Source of the DNA: JARRPM01 sp963792815
GTDB lineage: Bacteria > Pseudomonadota > Gammaproteobacteria > Pseudomonadales > Halieaceae
Length of the DNA: 64,000 nt
NCBI GenBank assembly: GCA_963792815.1
Contig: CAWBXR010000001.1
Span: forward strand, 248,001-312,000
Direction of reading: 5' to 3'
The position numbers and the translations under genes are program-made. Of the stretch, positions 1 to 11,406 are shown in pieces. Under the pieces are notes generated by a model, which ran no database searches, was not told the origin of the DNA, and worked only from the letters and a program-made list of their open reading frames with translations. The stretch's first letter is position 1. Each line of letters opens with the position of its first letter.

Positions 1-33
1 GAGCCCGCAGCCGTGGCATACGATGGCGCCGTG

Positions 34-687
34 ATGACTGAAGAGAAGCTGTTGGGAGATTCCCTGCGCAGCATACTGCCCGATGCCGGGCTGGAAGAAT
101 GTGCACTGCCGGCCACACCCGGAATCCGGCTGTTGCTGCTGGAAAGCGCTTACCCCCAGGAGGCGCTCTCCCCCGAAGCGGTGCGCCGGGTTATGGACAA
201 CCCGCTGTACTGGTGCTTTTGCTGGGCCTCCGGGCAGGTGCTTGCCAGCTTCCTGCTGCAGCAGCCGCAATGGGTGCAGGGCAAGCGAGTACTGGATTTC
301 GGCTGCGGCTCCGGGGTGGTGGCCATCGCGGCGGCCCAGGCGGGCGCCGCCCGGGTGGTCGCCTGCGATATCGACCCGTTGGCACTGGCGGCAACCCGGC
401 TCAACGCCCGGCGCAGCGGGGTGTCGCTGGAACTTGCCGGGGACTTTTGCGCCGTGTCCGGTGAGATCGACCTGATTATCGTCGCGGATGTGCTCTATGA
501 CCGGGCCAACCTGGGCTGGCTGCAGCGTTTCGTCGAGCGGGCGCCGAAGGTGTTGATAGCGGACTCACGGGTCAAGGACTTCAATCACCCGCCCTACCGG
601 CAAATCGGCCGTTATTCCAGTTGCACCCTGCCGGACCTGGACGAGTCTGCGGAGTTTCGCGATGTGCGGTTATACCTGGCGGATTGA
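34..687 (+). CDS. class I SAM-dependent methyltransferase (PrmA/ETFB-KMT-like)
   Basis: A 217-residue protein with the class I methyltransferase motif I (VLDFGCGSGVVAIAA, about residues 86-100), followed by an acidic motif II (ACDIDPLAL) and a motif IV-like ADVLYD. The overall pattern resembles protein lysine methyltransferases of the ETFB-KMT/METTL20 and PrmA-like group, so the substrate is probably a protein, but this is inferred from family likeness only. I prefer the ATG at 34; an in-frame GTG at 13 would add seven residues and the window edge hides any upstream context. It lies 135 bases before accA on the same strand. Substrate not known. Confidence 0.8.
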   Translation: MTEEKLLGDSLRSILPDAGLEECALPATPGIRLLLLESAYPQEALSPEAVRRVMDNPLYWCFCWASGQVLASFLLQQPQWVQGKRVLDFGCGSGVVAIAAAQAGAARVVACDIDPLALAATRLNARRSGVSLELAGDFCAVSGEIDLIIVADVLYDRANLGWLQRFVERAPKVLIADSRVKDFNHPPYRQIGRYSSCTLPDLDESAEFRDVRLYLAD

Positions 688-758
688 CGGTTTTGCGGGT
701 TACCTGCGCGGCGACGGGGGCGCAGCTGTGAAAGGCAACCCCCTGTCTCGATCTGCTG

Positions 759-788
759 TTGGTCTGCGCCGCATTATTTTTGTACACT
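759..788 (+). promoter_or_regulatory. candidate sigma-70 promoter of the accA operon
   Basis: TTGGTC at 759-764 and TACACT at 783-788 are separated by 18 bases in the only sizeable gap before accA. The start codon follows about 35 bases downstream. Both hexamers deviate from consensus, so this is tentative. Confidence 0.35.
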
Positions 789-822
789 GGGCGCCCACCG
801 TCCTCGCCGAGTTTAGCCCAGC

Positions 823-1770
823 ATGAACCCAAACTATCTTGATTTCGAACAGCCAATCGCCGATTTGGAGGTCAAGATCGAGGAGCTGCGCCTGGTTGGC
901 TCGGATAACGAGATCAATATCAGCGAGGAAATCGACACGCTCCGGGCCAAGAGCACCAAGCTGACGGAGAAGATTTACTCCAATCTAAGCCCCTGGGACA
1001 TCGTCCGGGTCGCGCGCCACCCCCTGCGCCCCTACACCATGGATTACCTGCCGCTGGTGTTCGAGGAATTCGACGAATTGCATGGCGATCGCCACTTCGG
1101 TGACGACAAGGCGATCGTCGGAGGTGTCGCGCGGCTGGAAGGTCGCCCGGTGATGGTGATCGGCCAGGAAAAGGGACGGGCAGTAAAGGACAAGGTGCTG
1201 CGTAACTTTGGTATGCCCAAGCCCGAGGGCTATCGCAAGGCCCTGCGCCTGATGGAAACCGCGGAGCGTTTCAAGTTGCCGGTGATCACCCTGATCGACA
1301 CCCCGGGAGCCTATCCCGGTATCGATTCGGAGGAGCGCGGGATCAGCGAGTCCATTGCCCGCAACCTGGCAGTGATGTCGCGCCTGGCGACGCCCATTAT
1401 CTGCGTGGTGATCGGCGAGGGAAGCTCCGGCGGCGCGCTGGGGATCGGCGTGGGTGACCACCTGGTGATGCTGCAGTATTCGACCTACTTCGTCATTTCG
1501 CCGGAGGGTTGCGCGAATATCATCTGGAAGAGCACCGAACATGCCCCCGAGGCCGCCGCTGCGATGGGGGTGACGTCCTCTGTGTTGCAGGAACTGGGCA
1601 TCGTCGACGCCACCATCCCGGAACCGCTGGGAGGCGCCCACCGCGACCCGGAAACCATGGCCGAAAGGATCAAGCTTCACCTGGTAGAACAGCTGGAGAA
1701 GCTGGAAGAGCTGCCCCTGGAAGACCTGCTGGCGAAGCGTTACCAGCGCCTGATGTCCTACGGTAACTAA
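823..1770 (+). CDS. accA: acetyl-CoA carboxylase carboxyltransferase subunit alpha
   Basis: This 315-residue protein is the alpha subunit of the carboxyltransferase half of acetyl-CoA carboxylase. With AccD it moves the carboxyl group from carboxybiotin to acetyl-CoA, making malonyl-CoA for fatty-acid synthesis in the cytoplasm. The N-terminal helical segment (MNPNYLDFEQPIADLE) and the crotonase-like core with GEGSSGGALG and the DTPGAYPG segment are diagnostic, and length matches the family (about 315-320). It heads a run of closely spaced core genes; tilS follows after 32 bases. In Pseudomonas the same gene precedes tilS-pyrG-kdsA-eno. Confidence 0.98.
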   Translation: MNPNYLDFEQPIADLEVKIEELRLVGSDNEINISEEIDTLRAKSTKLTEKIYSNLSPWDIVRVARHPLRPYTMDYLPLVFEEFDELHGDRHFGDDKAIVGGVARLEGRPVMVIGQEKGRAVKDKVLRNFGMPKPEGYRKALRLMETAERFKLPVITLIDTPGAYPGIDSEERGISESIARNLAVMSRLATPIICVVIGEGSSGGALGIGVGDHLVMLQYSTYFVISPEGCANIIWKSTEHAPEAAAAMGVTSSVLQELGIVDATIPEPLGGAHRDPETMAERIKLHLVEQLEKLEELPLEDLLAKRYQRLMSYGN

Positions 1771-1802
1771 GCGCCCTTTTAAGCGCCAGCCAGAGCGACA
1801 AC

Positions 1803-3167
<1,365 letters not shown>

Positions 3168-3296
3168 GCTGGCGGCGGCTTTCTGGTAGCCTGACTTCCC
3201 ATCTTTTCGCAGGACTCGCACCCGTCGAAATCGCTCCCCACGGGAGTGGCGTGCGCGTTTTTTTGTCTGGCAATACAGCATAGTAAAAAGGCTATT

Positions 3297-4937
<1,641 letters not shown>

Positions 4938-4977
4938 CAGAACCACTGTTTTTTTACACAGAGAATGAGGAACGGCC

Positions 4978-5829
4978 ATGACTGACCAGACTGTCTCGTT
5001 GGGTGATATACGCATCGAGAACTCCGCGCCCTTTGTGCTGCTGGGCGGCGTGAATGTGCTGGAGAGCCGGGATTTCGCCCTGCGGGTTGCGGAGCACTAT
5101 GTGCAGGTGTGCGCACGCCTGGGTATTCCCTATGTGTTCAAGGCGTCTTTCGACAAGGCCAACCGCTCGTCAATCCACTCCTACCGGGGGCCCGGGCTGG
5201 AAGAGGGGCTGTCGATCCTCGCGGCAGTGAAGTCTGCTTTTGGCGTGCCCGTGATTACCGACGTGCACAGTCCCGAGCAGGCCGCGCCCACCGCCGAGGT
5301 CTGCGATATCCTGCAGTTGCCGGCGTTCCTGGCGCGCCAGACCGACCTGGTGGAGGCTATGGCCGCCACCGGAGCCATTATCAATATCAAGAAACCGCAG
5401 TTCCTCAGCCCTTCGCAGATGGCCAACGTCGCCGAGAAATTCGCCGAGTGCGGCAATAACCGGATTCTGCTTTGCGAGCGCGGCAGCAACTTCGGCTATG
5501 ACAACCTGGTGGTGGATATGCTGGGCTTCGGGGTGATGAAGCGGGACTGCGGCAATGTCCCCCTGATCTTTGATGTCACCCATGCCCTGCAGTGCCGTGA
5601 CCCGGGGGGCGCAGCCTCCGGTGGCCGTCGCTCACAGGTGGCCGACCTGGCCCGGGCGGGTATGGCGGTCGGCCTGGCGGGCCTCTTTCTCGAGGCCCAC
5701 CCGGAGCCCGACAAGGCTCTGTGTGACGGCCCCAGCGCGCTGCCGCTGGACCAGCTGGAACCGTTCCTGTTACAGGTCAAGGCAGTGGATGACCTGGTCA
5801 AGTCCTTGCCGCCGCTGGAAATCGCCTAG
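4978..5829 (+). CDS. kdsA: 3-deoxy-8-phosphooctulonate synthase (KDO-8-P synthase)
   Basis: KdsA condenses phosphoenolpyruvate with arabinose-5-phosphate to KDO-8-phosphate for lipopolysaccharide inner core. The 283-residue length and motifs GGVNVLESRDFALRVAEHY, FKASFDKANRSS, LLCERGSNFGYDNLVVDM and DVTHALQ are characteristic. The Asn in GGVNVLES occupies the position held by a metal-binding Cys in metal-dependent enzymes, so this should be the metal-independent type. It lies between pyrG and eno, as in Pseudomonas and E. coli-like loci. Confidence 0.97.
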   Translation: MTDQTVSLGDIRIENSAPFVLLGGVNVLESRDFALRVAEHYVQVCARLGIPYVFKASFDKANRSSIHSYRGPGLEEGLSILAAVKSAFGVPVITDVHSPEQAAPTAEVCDILQLPAFLARQTDLVEAMAATGAIINIKKPQFLSPSQMANVAEKFAECGNNRILLCERGSNFGYDNLVVDMLGFGVMKRDCGNVPLIFDVTHALQCRDPGGAASGGRRSQVADLARAGMAVGLAGLFLEAHPEPDKALCDGPSALPLDQLEPFLLQVKAVDDLVKSLPPLEIA

Positions 5830-5878
5830 GGTTAAGCACGGTTATGCAGCTATCACAGCGTCAAATGGAGTTACACCA

Positions 5879-7171
5879 ATGAGCACTATCAAAAACGTAC
5901 AGGCCTTCGAAGTCATGGATTCCCGGGGCAACCCCACGGTGATGGCGGAAGTGAGCCTCGAATCGGGTCACATCGGCGCTGCCTGCGCGCCCTCCGGCGC
6001 ATCTACCGGCTCGCGCGAGGCGCTGGAGCTCCGCGATGGAGACGGCGCCAGGTACTTGGGCAAGGGCGTCCTCAAGGCCGTCGCCAATGTCAACGGGCCG
6101 ATCCGGGATCTCCTGATCGGGCTGGACGCCACTGCCCAGCGCGAGCTTGATGCCGCCATGATTGCCGCCGACGGTACCGACAACAAGGCCAAATTCGGTG
6201 CCAATGCGATACTAGCGGCCTCCCTCGCCGCGGCCAGGGCCGCGGCCCAGGCCCAGGGCATCCCGCTGTACCAGCACATCGCCAACATCAACGGCAGCAC
6301 GCAGCTCAGCATGCCGGTACCGATGATGAATATCCTCAATGGCGGCGAGCACGCGGACAATAACGTGGATATCCAGGAGTTCATGATCCAGCCGGTGGCG
6401 GCCCCCAGCTTCGCCGAGGCGCTGCGGGCGGGCGCGGAGATTTTCCACCACCTGAAGAAGGTGCTGGCGGGACGGGGTCTCAGCACCGCGGTGGGTGACG
6501 AGGGCGGCTTTGCCCCGAACCTGCCCTCCAATGAGGCGGCGCTGGAGGTTATTGCCGAAGCCGTGGCCAACGCCGGTTACAAGCTGGGAACCGATATCAC
6601 GCTGGCCCTGGACTGTGCCGCTTCCGAGTTCTACCGGGACGGGATCTACGACCTGGCGGGGGAGGGCAAACAATTCAATAACGAGGCCTTTACCGACTAC
6701 CTGGCGGCCCTGGCCGCCAACCACCCGATCATTTCGATCGAGGACGGGTTGGATGAATCCGACTGGGCCGGCTGGAAAATGCTGACTGACAAGATCGGCG
6801 ACAAGGTTCAGCTGGTGGGGGACGACCTGTTCGTTACCAATACCCGCATTCTGCAGGAAGGTATCAACAAGGGCGTCGCCAACTCCATCCTTATCAAGTT
6901 CAACCAGATCGGCAGCCTGTCCGAAACCCTGGACGCTATCGCCATGGCCAAGGCTGCGGGCTATACCGCGGTAATCTCCCATCGCTCGGGGGAAACCGAG
7001 GACACCACGATTGCCGATCTTGCGGTCGCAACCGCGGCCGGCCAGATCAAGACCGGTTCCCTGTGCCGTTCGGACCGGGTCGCCAAGTACAACCGCCTGC
7101 TGCGAATCGAAGCGGAGCTGGCGGGTCGGGCACCCTACCGGGGCCTGGCGGAATTTTCCCGCCAGGGCTGA
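5879..7171 (+). CDS. eno: enolase (phosphopyruvate hydratase)
   Basis: Enolase interconverts 2-phosphoglycerate and phosphoenolpyruvate in glycolysis and gluconeogenesis and is also a degradosome partner in many gammaproteobacteria. Visible hallmarks are MDSRGNPTVMAEV near the N-terminus, GDEGGFAPNLPSNEAAL with a catalytic glutamate, and the signature ILIKFNQIGSLSETLDAI containing the catalytic lysine, then SHRSGETEDTTIADLAV. The ATG at 5879 is preceded by a GGAG element and gives 430 residues, the normal length. ftsB begins three bases after the stop. Confidence 0.98.
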   Translation: MSTIKNVQAFEVMDSRGNPTVMAEVSLESGHIGAACAPSGASTGSREALELRDGDGARYLGKGVLKAVANVNGPIRDLLIGLDATAQRELDAAMIAADGTDNKAKFGANAILAASLAAARAAAQAQGIPLYQHIANINGSTQLSMPVPMMNILNGGEHADNNVDIQEFMIQPVAAPSFAEALRAGAEIFHHLKKVLAGRGLSTAVGDEGGFAPNLPSNEAALEVIAEAVANAGYKLGTDITLALDCAASEFYRDGIYDLAGEGKQFNNEAFTDYLAALAANHPIISIEDGLDESDWAGWKMLTDKIGDKVQLVGDDLFVTNTRILQEGINKGVANSILIKFNQIGSLSETLDAIAMAKAAGYTAVISHRSGETEDTTIADLAVATAAGQIKTGSLCRSDRVAKYNRLLRIEAELAGRAPYRGLAEFSRQG

Positions 7172-7174
7172 ACC

Positions 7175-7522
7175 TTGCGCTGGCTGCTGGCAGGACTCTT
7201 ACTGCTGCTTGTTGTACTGCAGTACCGCCTGTGGATTGCCGAGGGCAGTCTGGCGGAGCGTCACCGGCTCGAACGCCAGATCGAGCAGCAGACCCGTATC
7301 AATGAGGAGTTGCAGGTGCGCAATGCCGCGCTGGAGCGCGAGGTACTCGACCTGCAGACGGGCAACAAGGGCCTGGAGCAGCGCGCCCGGGAGCAACTGG
7401 GTCTGATCCGCGATGGCGAAACTTTTTACCAGTTCGTCGAGGGCGCTGCGGTCAACCCTGAAACGCCCGCCGCGCCGCCCCCGGCCAGTACCCCGCCGCC
7501 TGCTGTGGAGCAAACGCCCTGA
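7175..7522 (+). CDS. ftsB: cell division protein FtsB
   Basis: FtsB is a bitopic inner-membrane protein that joins FtsL and FtsQ in the divisome. The 115-residue product starts at a TTG and shows one N-terminal membrane segment (LLAGLLLLLVVLQYRLW), then a heptad-rich coiled coil (about residues 28-70) and the conserved EQLGLIRDGETFYQFVE region. A proline/alanine-rich tail follows, which is longer than in E. coli FtsB (103 aa). The stop overlaps the ispD start by one base, suggesting translational coupling. Confidence 0.92.
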   Translation: MRWLLAGLLLLLVVLQYRLWIAEGSLAERHRLERQIEQQTRINEELQVRNAALEREVLDLQTGNKGLEQRAREQLGLIRDGETFYQFVEGAAVNPETPAAPPPASTPPPAVEQTP

Positions 7523-8229
7523 TGTCAGCTCCTGAACGCTGCTGGGCAGTGGTGCCGGCCGCTGGCGTGGGCAGCCGCATGGGTGCCGAGGTCCCCAAGC
7601 AGTACCTCCGGCTCGCCGGGGCGACCGTGCTGGAACACAGCCTCAACGCACTGCTGGTCAGCCCCAGGCTCGCCGGGATCGTGGTCGCGCTGCACCCCAG
7701 TGACCGGCGGGCCGCTCGCCTGCCGGTATTCGGCGACGAGAGGGTCCAGCGGGTTGTCGGGGGTGAGCAGCGCAGCGACTCGGTGCAGGCCGCGCTTGCC
7801 GCCCTGCTGGAGCAGGGCGAACCGATGGATTGGGTACTTGTGCACGATGCCGCCCGCCCCTGCCTGCTGGCGGATGACCTGGGCCGGTTGATCGAGAGGG
7901 TCACCGCCTCCGGCGTCGGCGGGCTGCTGGCGGCAGCCATTGTCGATACGGTCAAGCAGGCGACCGACGCGGGCCTGGTGGCCCGTACCCTCGATCGCAA
8001 TGCGTTGTGGCGCGCCCAGACCCCCCAGATGTTCCGGCTTGGCGAACTGCATGCCGCTATGGAGAGCGCCAGGGAGCAGGGCCTGGTTATTACCGATGAG
8101 GCGTCCGCCATGGAACTGGCGGGACACCCGGTGCAGCTGGTAGCCGGTTCGGCCAGGAACCTGAAGGTCACCCTGCCCGAGGACCTGGAACTGGCGGCAT
8201 GGTACCTGGGCGAGGGGATAAACGAATGA
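7522..8229 (+). CDS. ispD: 2-C-methyl-D-erythritol 4-phosphate cytidylyltransferase
   Basis: IspD joins CTP and methylerythritol 4-phosphate in the third step of the MEP isoprenoid pathway. The nucleotidyltransferase signature VPAAGVGSRMGAEVPKQYL is at the N-terminus, followed by VHDAARPC and the ALWRAQTPQMFR segment. Length (235 aa) is typical. Its start overlaps the ftsB stop by one base and ispF follows after 28 bases, the usual ftsB-ispD-ispF arrangement. Confidence 0.97.
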   Translation: MSAPERCWAVVPAAGVGSRMGAEVPKQYLRLAGATVLEHSLNALLVSPRLAGIVVALHPSDRRAARLPVFGDERVQRVVGGEQRSDSVQAALAALLEQGEPMDWVLVHDAARPCLLADDLGRLIERVTASGVGGLLAAAIVDTVKQATDAGLVARTLDRNALWRAQTPQMFRLGELHAAMESAREQGLVITDEASAMELAGHPVQLVAGSARNLKVTLPEDLELAAWYLGEGINE

Positions 8230-8257
8230 GGGCGACGGCCTGGCGGAGCGGGCAAGC

Positions 8258-8737
8258 ATGCGAATAGGCCATGGTTATGATGTGCATCGCTTCGGGGAAG
8301 GCGACGAAATCGTGCTGGGGGGAGTGCATATTCCTCACCACCGCGGTCTCGAGGCCCACTCCGATGGCGATGTACTGATCCACGCCATCTGCGACGCGCT
8401 GCTGGGCGCCGCGGGGCAGGGTGATATCGGCCGGCACTTCCCCGACACCGATCCCGCCAACGCGGGTATCGACAGCCGCCTGCTGCTGCGCCGGGTGGTG
8501 GCGCTGGTGCATGTGGCCGGTTGGCAGTTGGCCAACCTGGACGCCACCCTGGTGGCGCAGGCGCCGCGGATGGCGCCGCACATCGACGCCATGCGGGCCA
8601 ACCTGGCCGCCGACCTGGCGGTTGCGCCCGCCCAGGTGAATGTGAAGGCGACCACGACCGAAAAGCTCGGTTTTACCGGCCGGGAAGAGGGAATTGCCGC
8701 CCACGCCGTGGTGTTGCTGCAAGCCGCCAGGCCATGA
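8258..8737 (+). CDS. ispF: 2-C-methyl-D-erythritol 2,4-cyclodiphosphate synthase
   Basis: IspF cyclises CDP-methylerythritol 2-phosphate, releasing CMP, in the MEP pathway. The metal-binding GHGYDVHRF at the start, HSDGDVLIHAICDALLGAAG, DIGRHFPDTDP and the C-terminal KATTTEKLGFTGREEGIAA are all family signatures, and 159 residues is the normal size for this homotrimer subunit. Its last four bases overlap the truD start (ATGA), so the two are probably co-translated. Confidence 0.98.
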   Translation: MRIGHGYDVHRFGEGDEIVLGGVHIPHHRGLEAHSDGDVLIHAICDALLGAAGQGDIGRHFPDTDPANAGIDSRLLLRRVVALVHVAGWQLANLDATLVAQAPRMAPHIDAMRANLAADLAVAPAQVNVKATTTEKLGFTGREEGIAAHAVVLLQAARP

Positions 8738-9777
8738 CGCCGGGCTGGCCCCGCGCCTGGGGAGATCCCGCTGCCAGTGCCCGCATCCGCTGTCGCCCCG
8801 AGGATTTCCGTGTCAGCGAGGAGCTGGGTTTTGATCCGTCCGGAGAGGGTGAGCATGTCTTCCTGTTCCTGCAGAAGCGCAACCTGAACAGCCTGGAACT
8901 GGTGCAGCGCCTGGCGGCGCTAAGCGGTGTGCCCGAGCGGGATATCGGCCTGAGCGGACTCAAGGACCGCAATGCGGTTACCCGGCAGTGGTTCAGTGTC
9001 GGTATGGCCGGTCGCCAGGAGCCTGACTGGCAGGCGCTGGAGGCGGACGGGGACGTGCAGCTGCTGGAGCGGGCCCGGCACAGCCGCAAGCTGCGGCGCG
9101 GGGTGCACCGGTCCAATCGCTTCAGCCTGGTGCTGCGCGGCGTCAGCGGTGATCGCGAAGACCTCGAGCGGCGCCTGCAGCTGGTGCGCCAGCAGGGCGC
9201 GCCCAATTATTTCGGCGAGCAGCGCTTCGGGCGCAACGGCGCCACCCTGGAGCAGGCTTTGCGCTGGGCCCGGGGCGGCCGCCGCCGACAGACCCGGGCC
9301 AGGCGCAGCCTGTACCTGTCCGCACTGCGTTCGTTCCTGTTCAACACCGCGCTGGCGGCCCGGGTGACAGCGGGTGACTGGAACAGTATCAGCGCTGGCG
9401 ATGTGTGCATCCTGAACGGCACGCGCAGCCTTTTCGCCTGCGGGTCGGTGGACGACGAACTGCGGGCGCGGGTTGGCAGTGGCGATGTCCACCCGGGGCT
9501 GCCGCTGTGGGGCAGGGGGGTTTCCCCGGCATCGCCGGAGCGGGCTTTGCAGCAGCGCGAGAGCCTGGCGGAACATCGCGACCTGTGCGAGTTCCTCGAG
9601 GGTGAGGGTCTGGAGCTGTCCTGGCGGTCGACCCGCCTTCTGGCTGATGACTTTTGCTGGCAGTTTTGTGATGATGGCGACCTGCAACTGGACTTTGCCC
9701 TCGGTGCTGGCGCTTATGCCACCGCGCTGCTGGCTGAGCTTGTGCAGTACGAACAGGGGACGCATGAGGGGACATAA
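8734..9777 (+). CDS. truD: tRNA pseudouridine(13) synthase
   Basis: TruD isomerises U13 of tRNA-Glu to pseudouridine. The catalytic aspartate lies in GLSGLKDRNAVTRQWFSV, preceded by the RPEDFRVSEELGF segment, and HRSNRFSLVLRGV and PNYFGEQRFGRNGATL are also typical. I start it at ATG 8734, inside the ispF stop (ATGA overlap), giving 347 residues. In most gammaproteobacteria surE follows; here pcm follows directly and even overlaps the end of truD. Confidence 0.95.
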   Translation: MTPGWPRAWGDPAASARIRCRPEDFRVSEELGFDPSGEGEHVFLFLQKRNLNSLELVQRLAALSGVPERDIGLSGLKDRNAVTRQWFSVGMAGRQEPDWQALEADGDVQLLERARHSRKLRRGVHRSNRFSLVLRGVSGDREDLERRLQLVRQQGAPNYFGEQRFGRNGATLEQALRWARGGRRRQTRARRSLYLSALRSFLFNTALAARVTAGDWNSISAGDVCILNGTRSLFACGSVDDELRARVGSGDVHPGLPLWGRGVSPASPERALQQRESLAEHRDLCEFLEGEGLELSWRSTRLLADDFCWQFCDDGDLQLDFALGAGAYATALLAELVQYEQGTHEGT

Positions 9778-10456
9778 AGGGGTGGTAAGGGCGGTGAAGA
9801 GTGTCGATGTAAACGGCATCGGAATGACCTCGCAGCGTACCCGTGAGCGCCTGATACAGCGGCTGGTGGAGCAGGGCATATCCGATGTGAAGGTGCTGGA
9901 TGTTGTCCGCAGCACACCGCGGCACCTGTTCCTGGATGAGGCCATGGCCCACCGGGCCTACGAGGATGTCGCCCTGCCCATCGGCTTCCAGCAAACCCTG
10001 TCACAGCCCTACATAGTCGCCAGGATGACCGAGCTGCTGCTGGCGGCGGGGCCCCGCCATCGGGTGCTGGAAATCGGCACCGGCTCGGGTTACCAGACGG
10101 CAATCCTGGCCCGGCTGGTGGATGAGGTCTACAGTGTTGAGCGCATCAAGCCCCTGCAGCAAAAGGCCAGGCAGCGTCTGCGCCAGCTCAAGCTGCGCAA
10201 CGTCCACATGAATCACGCCGACGGCGGCATGGGCTGGGAAGAGCGCGGCCCCTTTGACGGTATTCTCGCCACGGCCGCCCCCGAGCGCATACCGGAAGAA
10301 CTGTTAAAGCAGCTGGCGCCCGGCGGCCGTTTGGTGATTCCAGTGGGTACCGAAAACCAGCACCTGCAGGTTGTCACCCGCACCCACGAGGGTTTCGAGA
10401 CGGAGATAGTGGAGGAGGTCAACTTTGTCCCCCTGCGTCCCGGCACGGTCAAGTGA
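9764..10456 (+). CDS. pcm: protein-L-isoaspartate O-methyltransferase
   Basis: Pcm methylates isoaspartyl residues formed by protein ageing, starting their repair. The core shows PIGFQQTLSQPYIVARMTELLL and the SAM motif VLEIGTGSGYQTAIL, then the family segment ILATAAPERIPEELLKQL. ATG 9764 is preceded by AGGGGA and overlaps truD; the internal ATG 9824 (MTSQRTRERLIQRL) matches the usual N-terminus and would give 210 residues, so the start is uncertain. The stop overlaps the next gene (GTGA). Confidence 0.93.
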   Translation: MRGHKGVVRAVKSVDVNGIGMTSQRTRERLIQRLVEQGISDVKVLDVVRSTPRHLFLDEAMAHRAYEDVALPIGFQQTLSQPYIVARMTELLLAAGPRHRVLEIGTGSGYQTAILARLVDEVYSVERIKPLQQKARQRLRQLKLRNVHMNHADGGMGWEERGPFDGILATAAPERIPEELLKQLAPGGRLVIPVGTENQHLQVVTRTHEGFETEIVEEVNFVPLRPGTVK

Positions 10457-11376
10457 AAGCGCTTAAACCTGCAGGGGTGTTTCTGCGCGGTATGTTGATG
10501 GGGGCCGCGGATATCGTGCCCGGGGTCTCCGGGGGCACTATCGCCTTCATCACCGGCATTTACGATACCCTGCTGGCCAGTATCCGCGCCTTCGACCTGC
10601 AGTTTCTCACACTGCTCGGTCGGCTCGACATAAAAGGGGCCTGGCAGCATGTCAACGGCGGTTTCCTGCTGGCGCTGTTGCTGGGTATCGCCACCAGTAT
10701 ATTTTCCCTGGCCCGCGTCATTTCCTGGGTACTGGAAAACCATCCGGTACCACTGTGGGCGTTTTTTTTCGGGCTCATCCTGGCCTCGGCAGTGGTGCTG
10801 CTGCGCCAGATCGAGGGCTGGACCCCGCCCCGTGTCCTCTGCCTGCTGGCCGGTGGCGGCGCCGCGGGCTGGATCGCTTTTGCCCCCGCTGCCAATCTGG
10901 AGTTCGGCCTGGTCGGTGTCTTCCTCTCCGGTTTCCTGGCGATATGCGCCATGATCCTGCCGGGCATCTCGGGGAGCTTTATCCTGGTCTTACTCGGTAT
11001 GTACGGCACGGTGCTGGCGGCAGTCAAGTCGCTGGACCTGTCGTTCCTGCTGGTTTTCATCCTTGGCGCCGGCGCCGGCCTGTTGTGCTTCTCCCGGCTG
11101 CTGCACTGGCTGCTGCACCGTTTTCACCAGGCGACCATGGCCCTGCTGACCGGCTTCCTGTTCGGTTCCCTGGTGATAGTCTGGCCGTGGAAACAGGTTC
11201 TGGACTGGGTGCAGGGCAGTCACGGCCAGTTGAAAGCCGCCCGCCAGGTGCCCGTGTCACCGACGGAATACCTTGCCCTCACCGGCCAGGAGCCAGCCGT
11301 TGCGCTGTGCCTGGCGTTGATGCTGGTGGGCTTCGCCGTGGTTTGGCTGATCGATTACAGCTGGGGGAGAGACTAG
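10453..11376 (+). CDS. DUF368 membrane protein, likely polyprenyl-phosphate transporter (PopT-type)
   Basis: A 307-residue polytopic inner-membrane protein opening with RGMLMGAADIVPGVSGGTIA, the hallmark of DUF368; a second related segment (CAMILPGISGSFILVLLGMY) lies near residue 160. DUF368 and DedA proteins have been linked to flipping undecaprenyl phosphate back across the membrane for reuse in cell-wall synthesis; assignment here is by family. It starts at a GTG overlapping the pcm stop by four bases and precedes nlpD, a cell-wall amidase activator, an apt functional neighbourhood. This position in the rpoS locus is unusual. Confidence 0.88.
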   Translation: MKALKPAGVFLRGMLMGAADIVPGVSGGTIAFITGIYDTLLASIRAFDLQFLTLLGRLDIKGAWQHVNGGFLLALLLGIATSIFSLARVISWVLENHPVPLWAFFFGLILASAVVLLRQIEGWTPPRVLCLLAGGGAAGWIAFAPAANLEFGLVGVFLSGFLAICAMILPGISGSFILVLLGMYGTVLAAVKSLDLSFLLVFILGAGAGLLCFSRLLHWLLHRFHQATMALLTGFLFGSLVIVWPWKQVLDWVQGSHGQLKAARQVPVSPTEYLALTGQEPAVALCLALMLVGFAVVWLIDYSWGRD

Positions 11377-11406
11377 CTGGCCCGCGCGCCACAGTCAGGG
11401 GATGAT

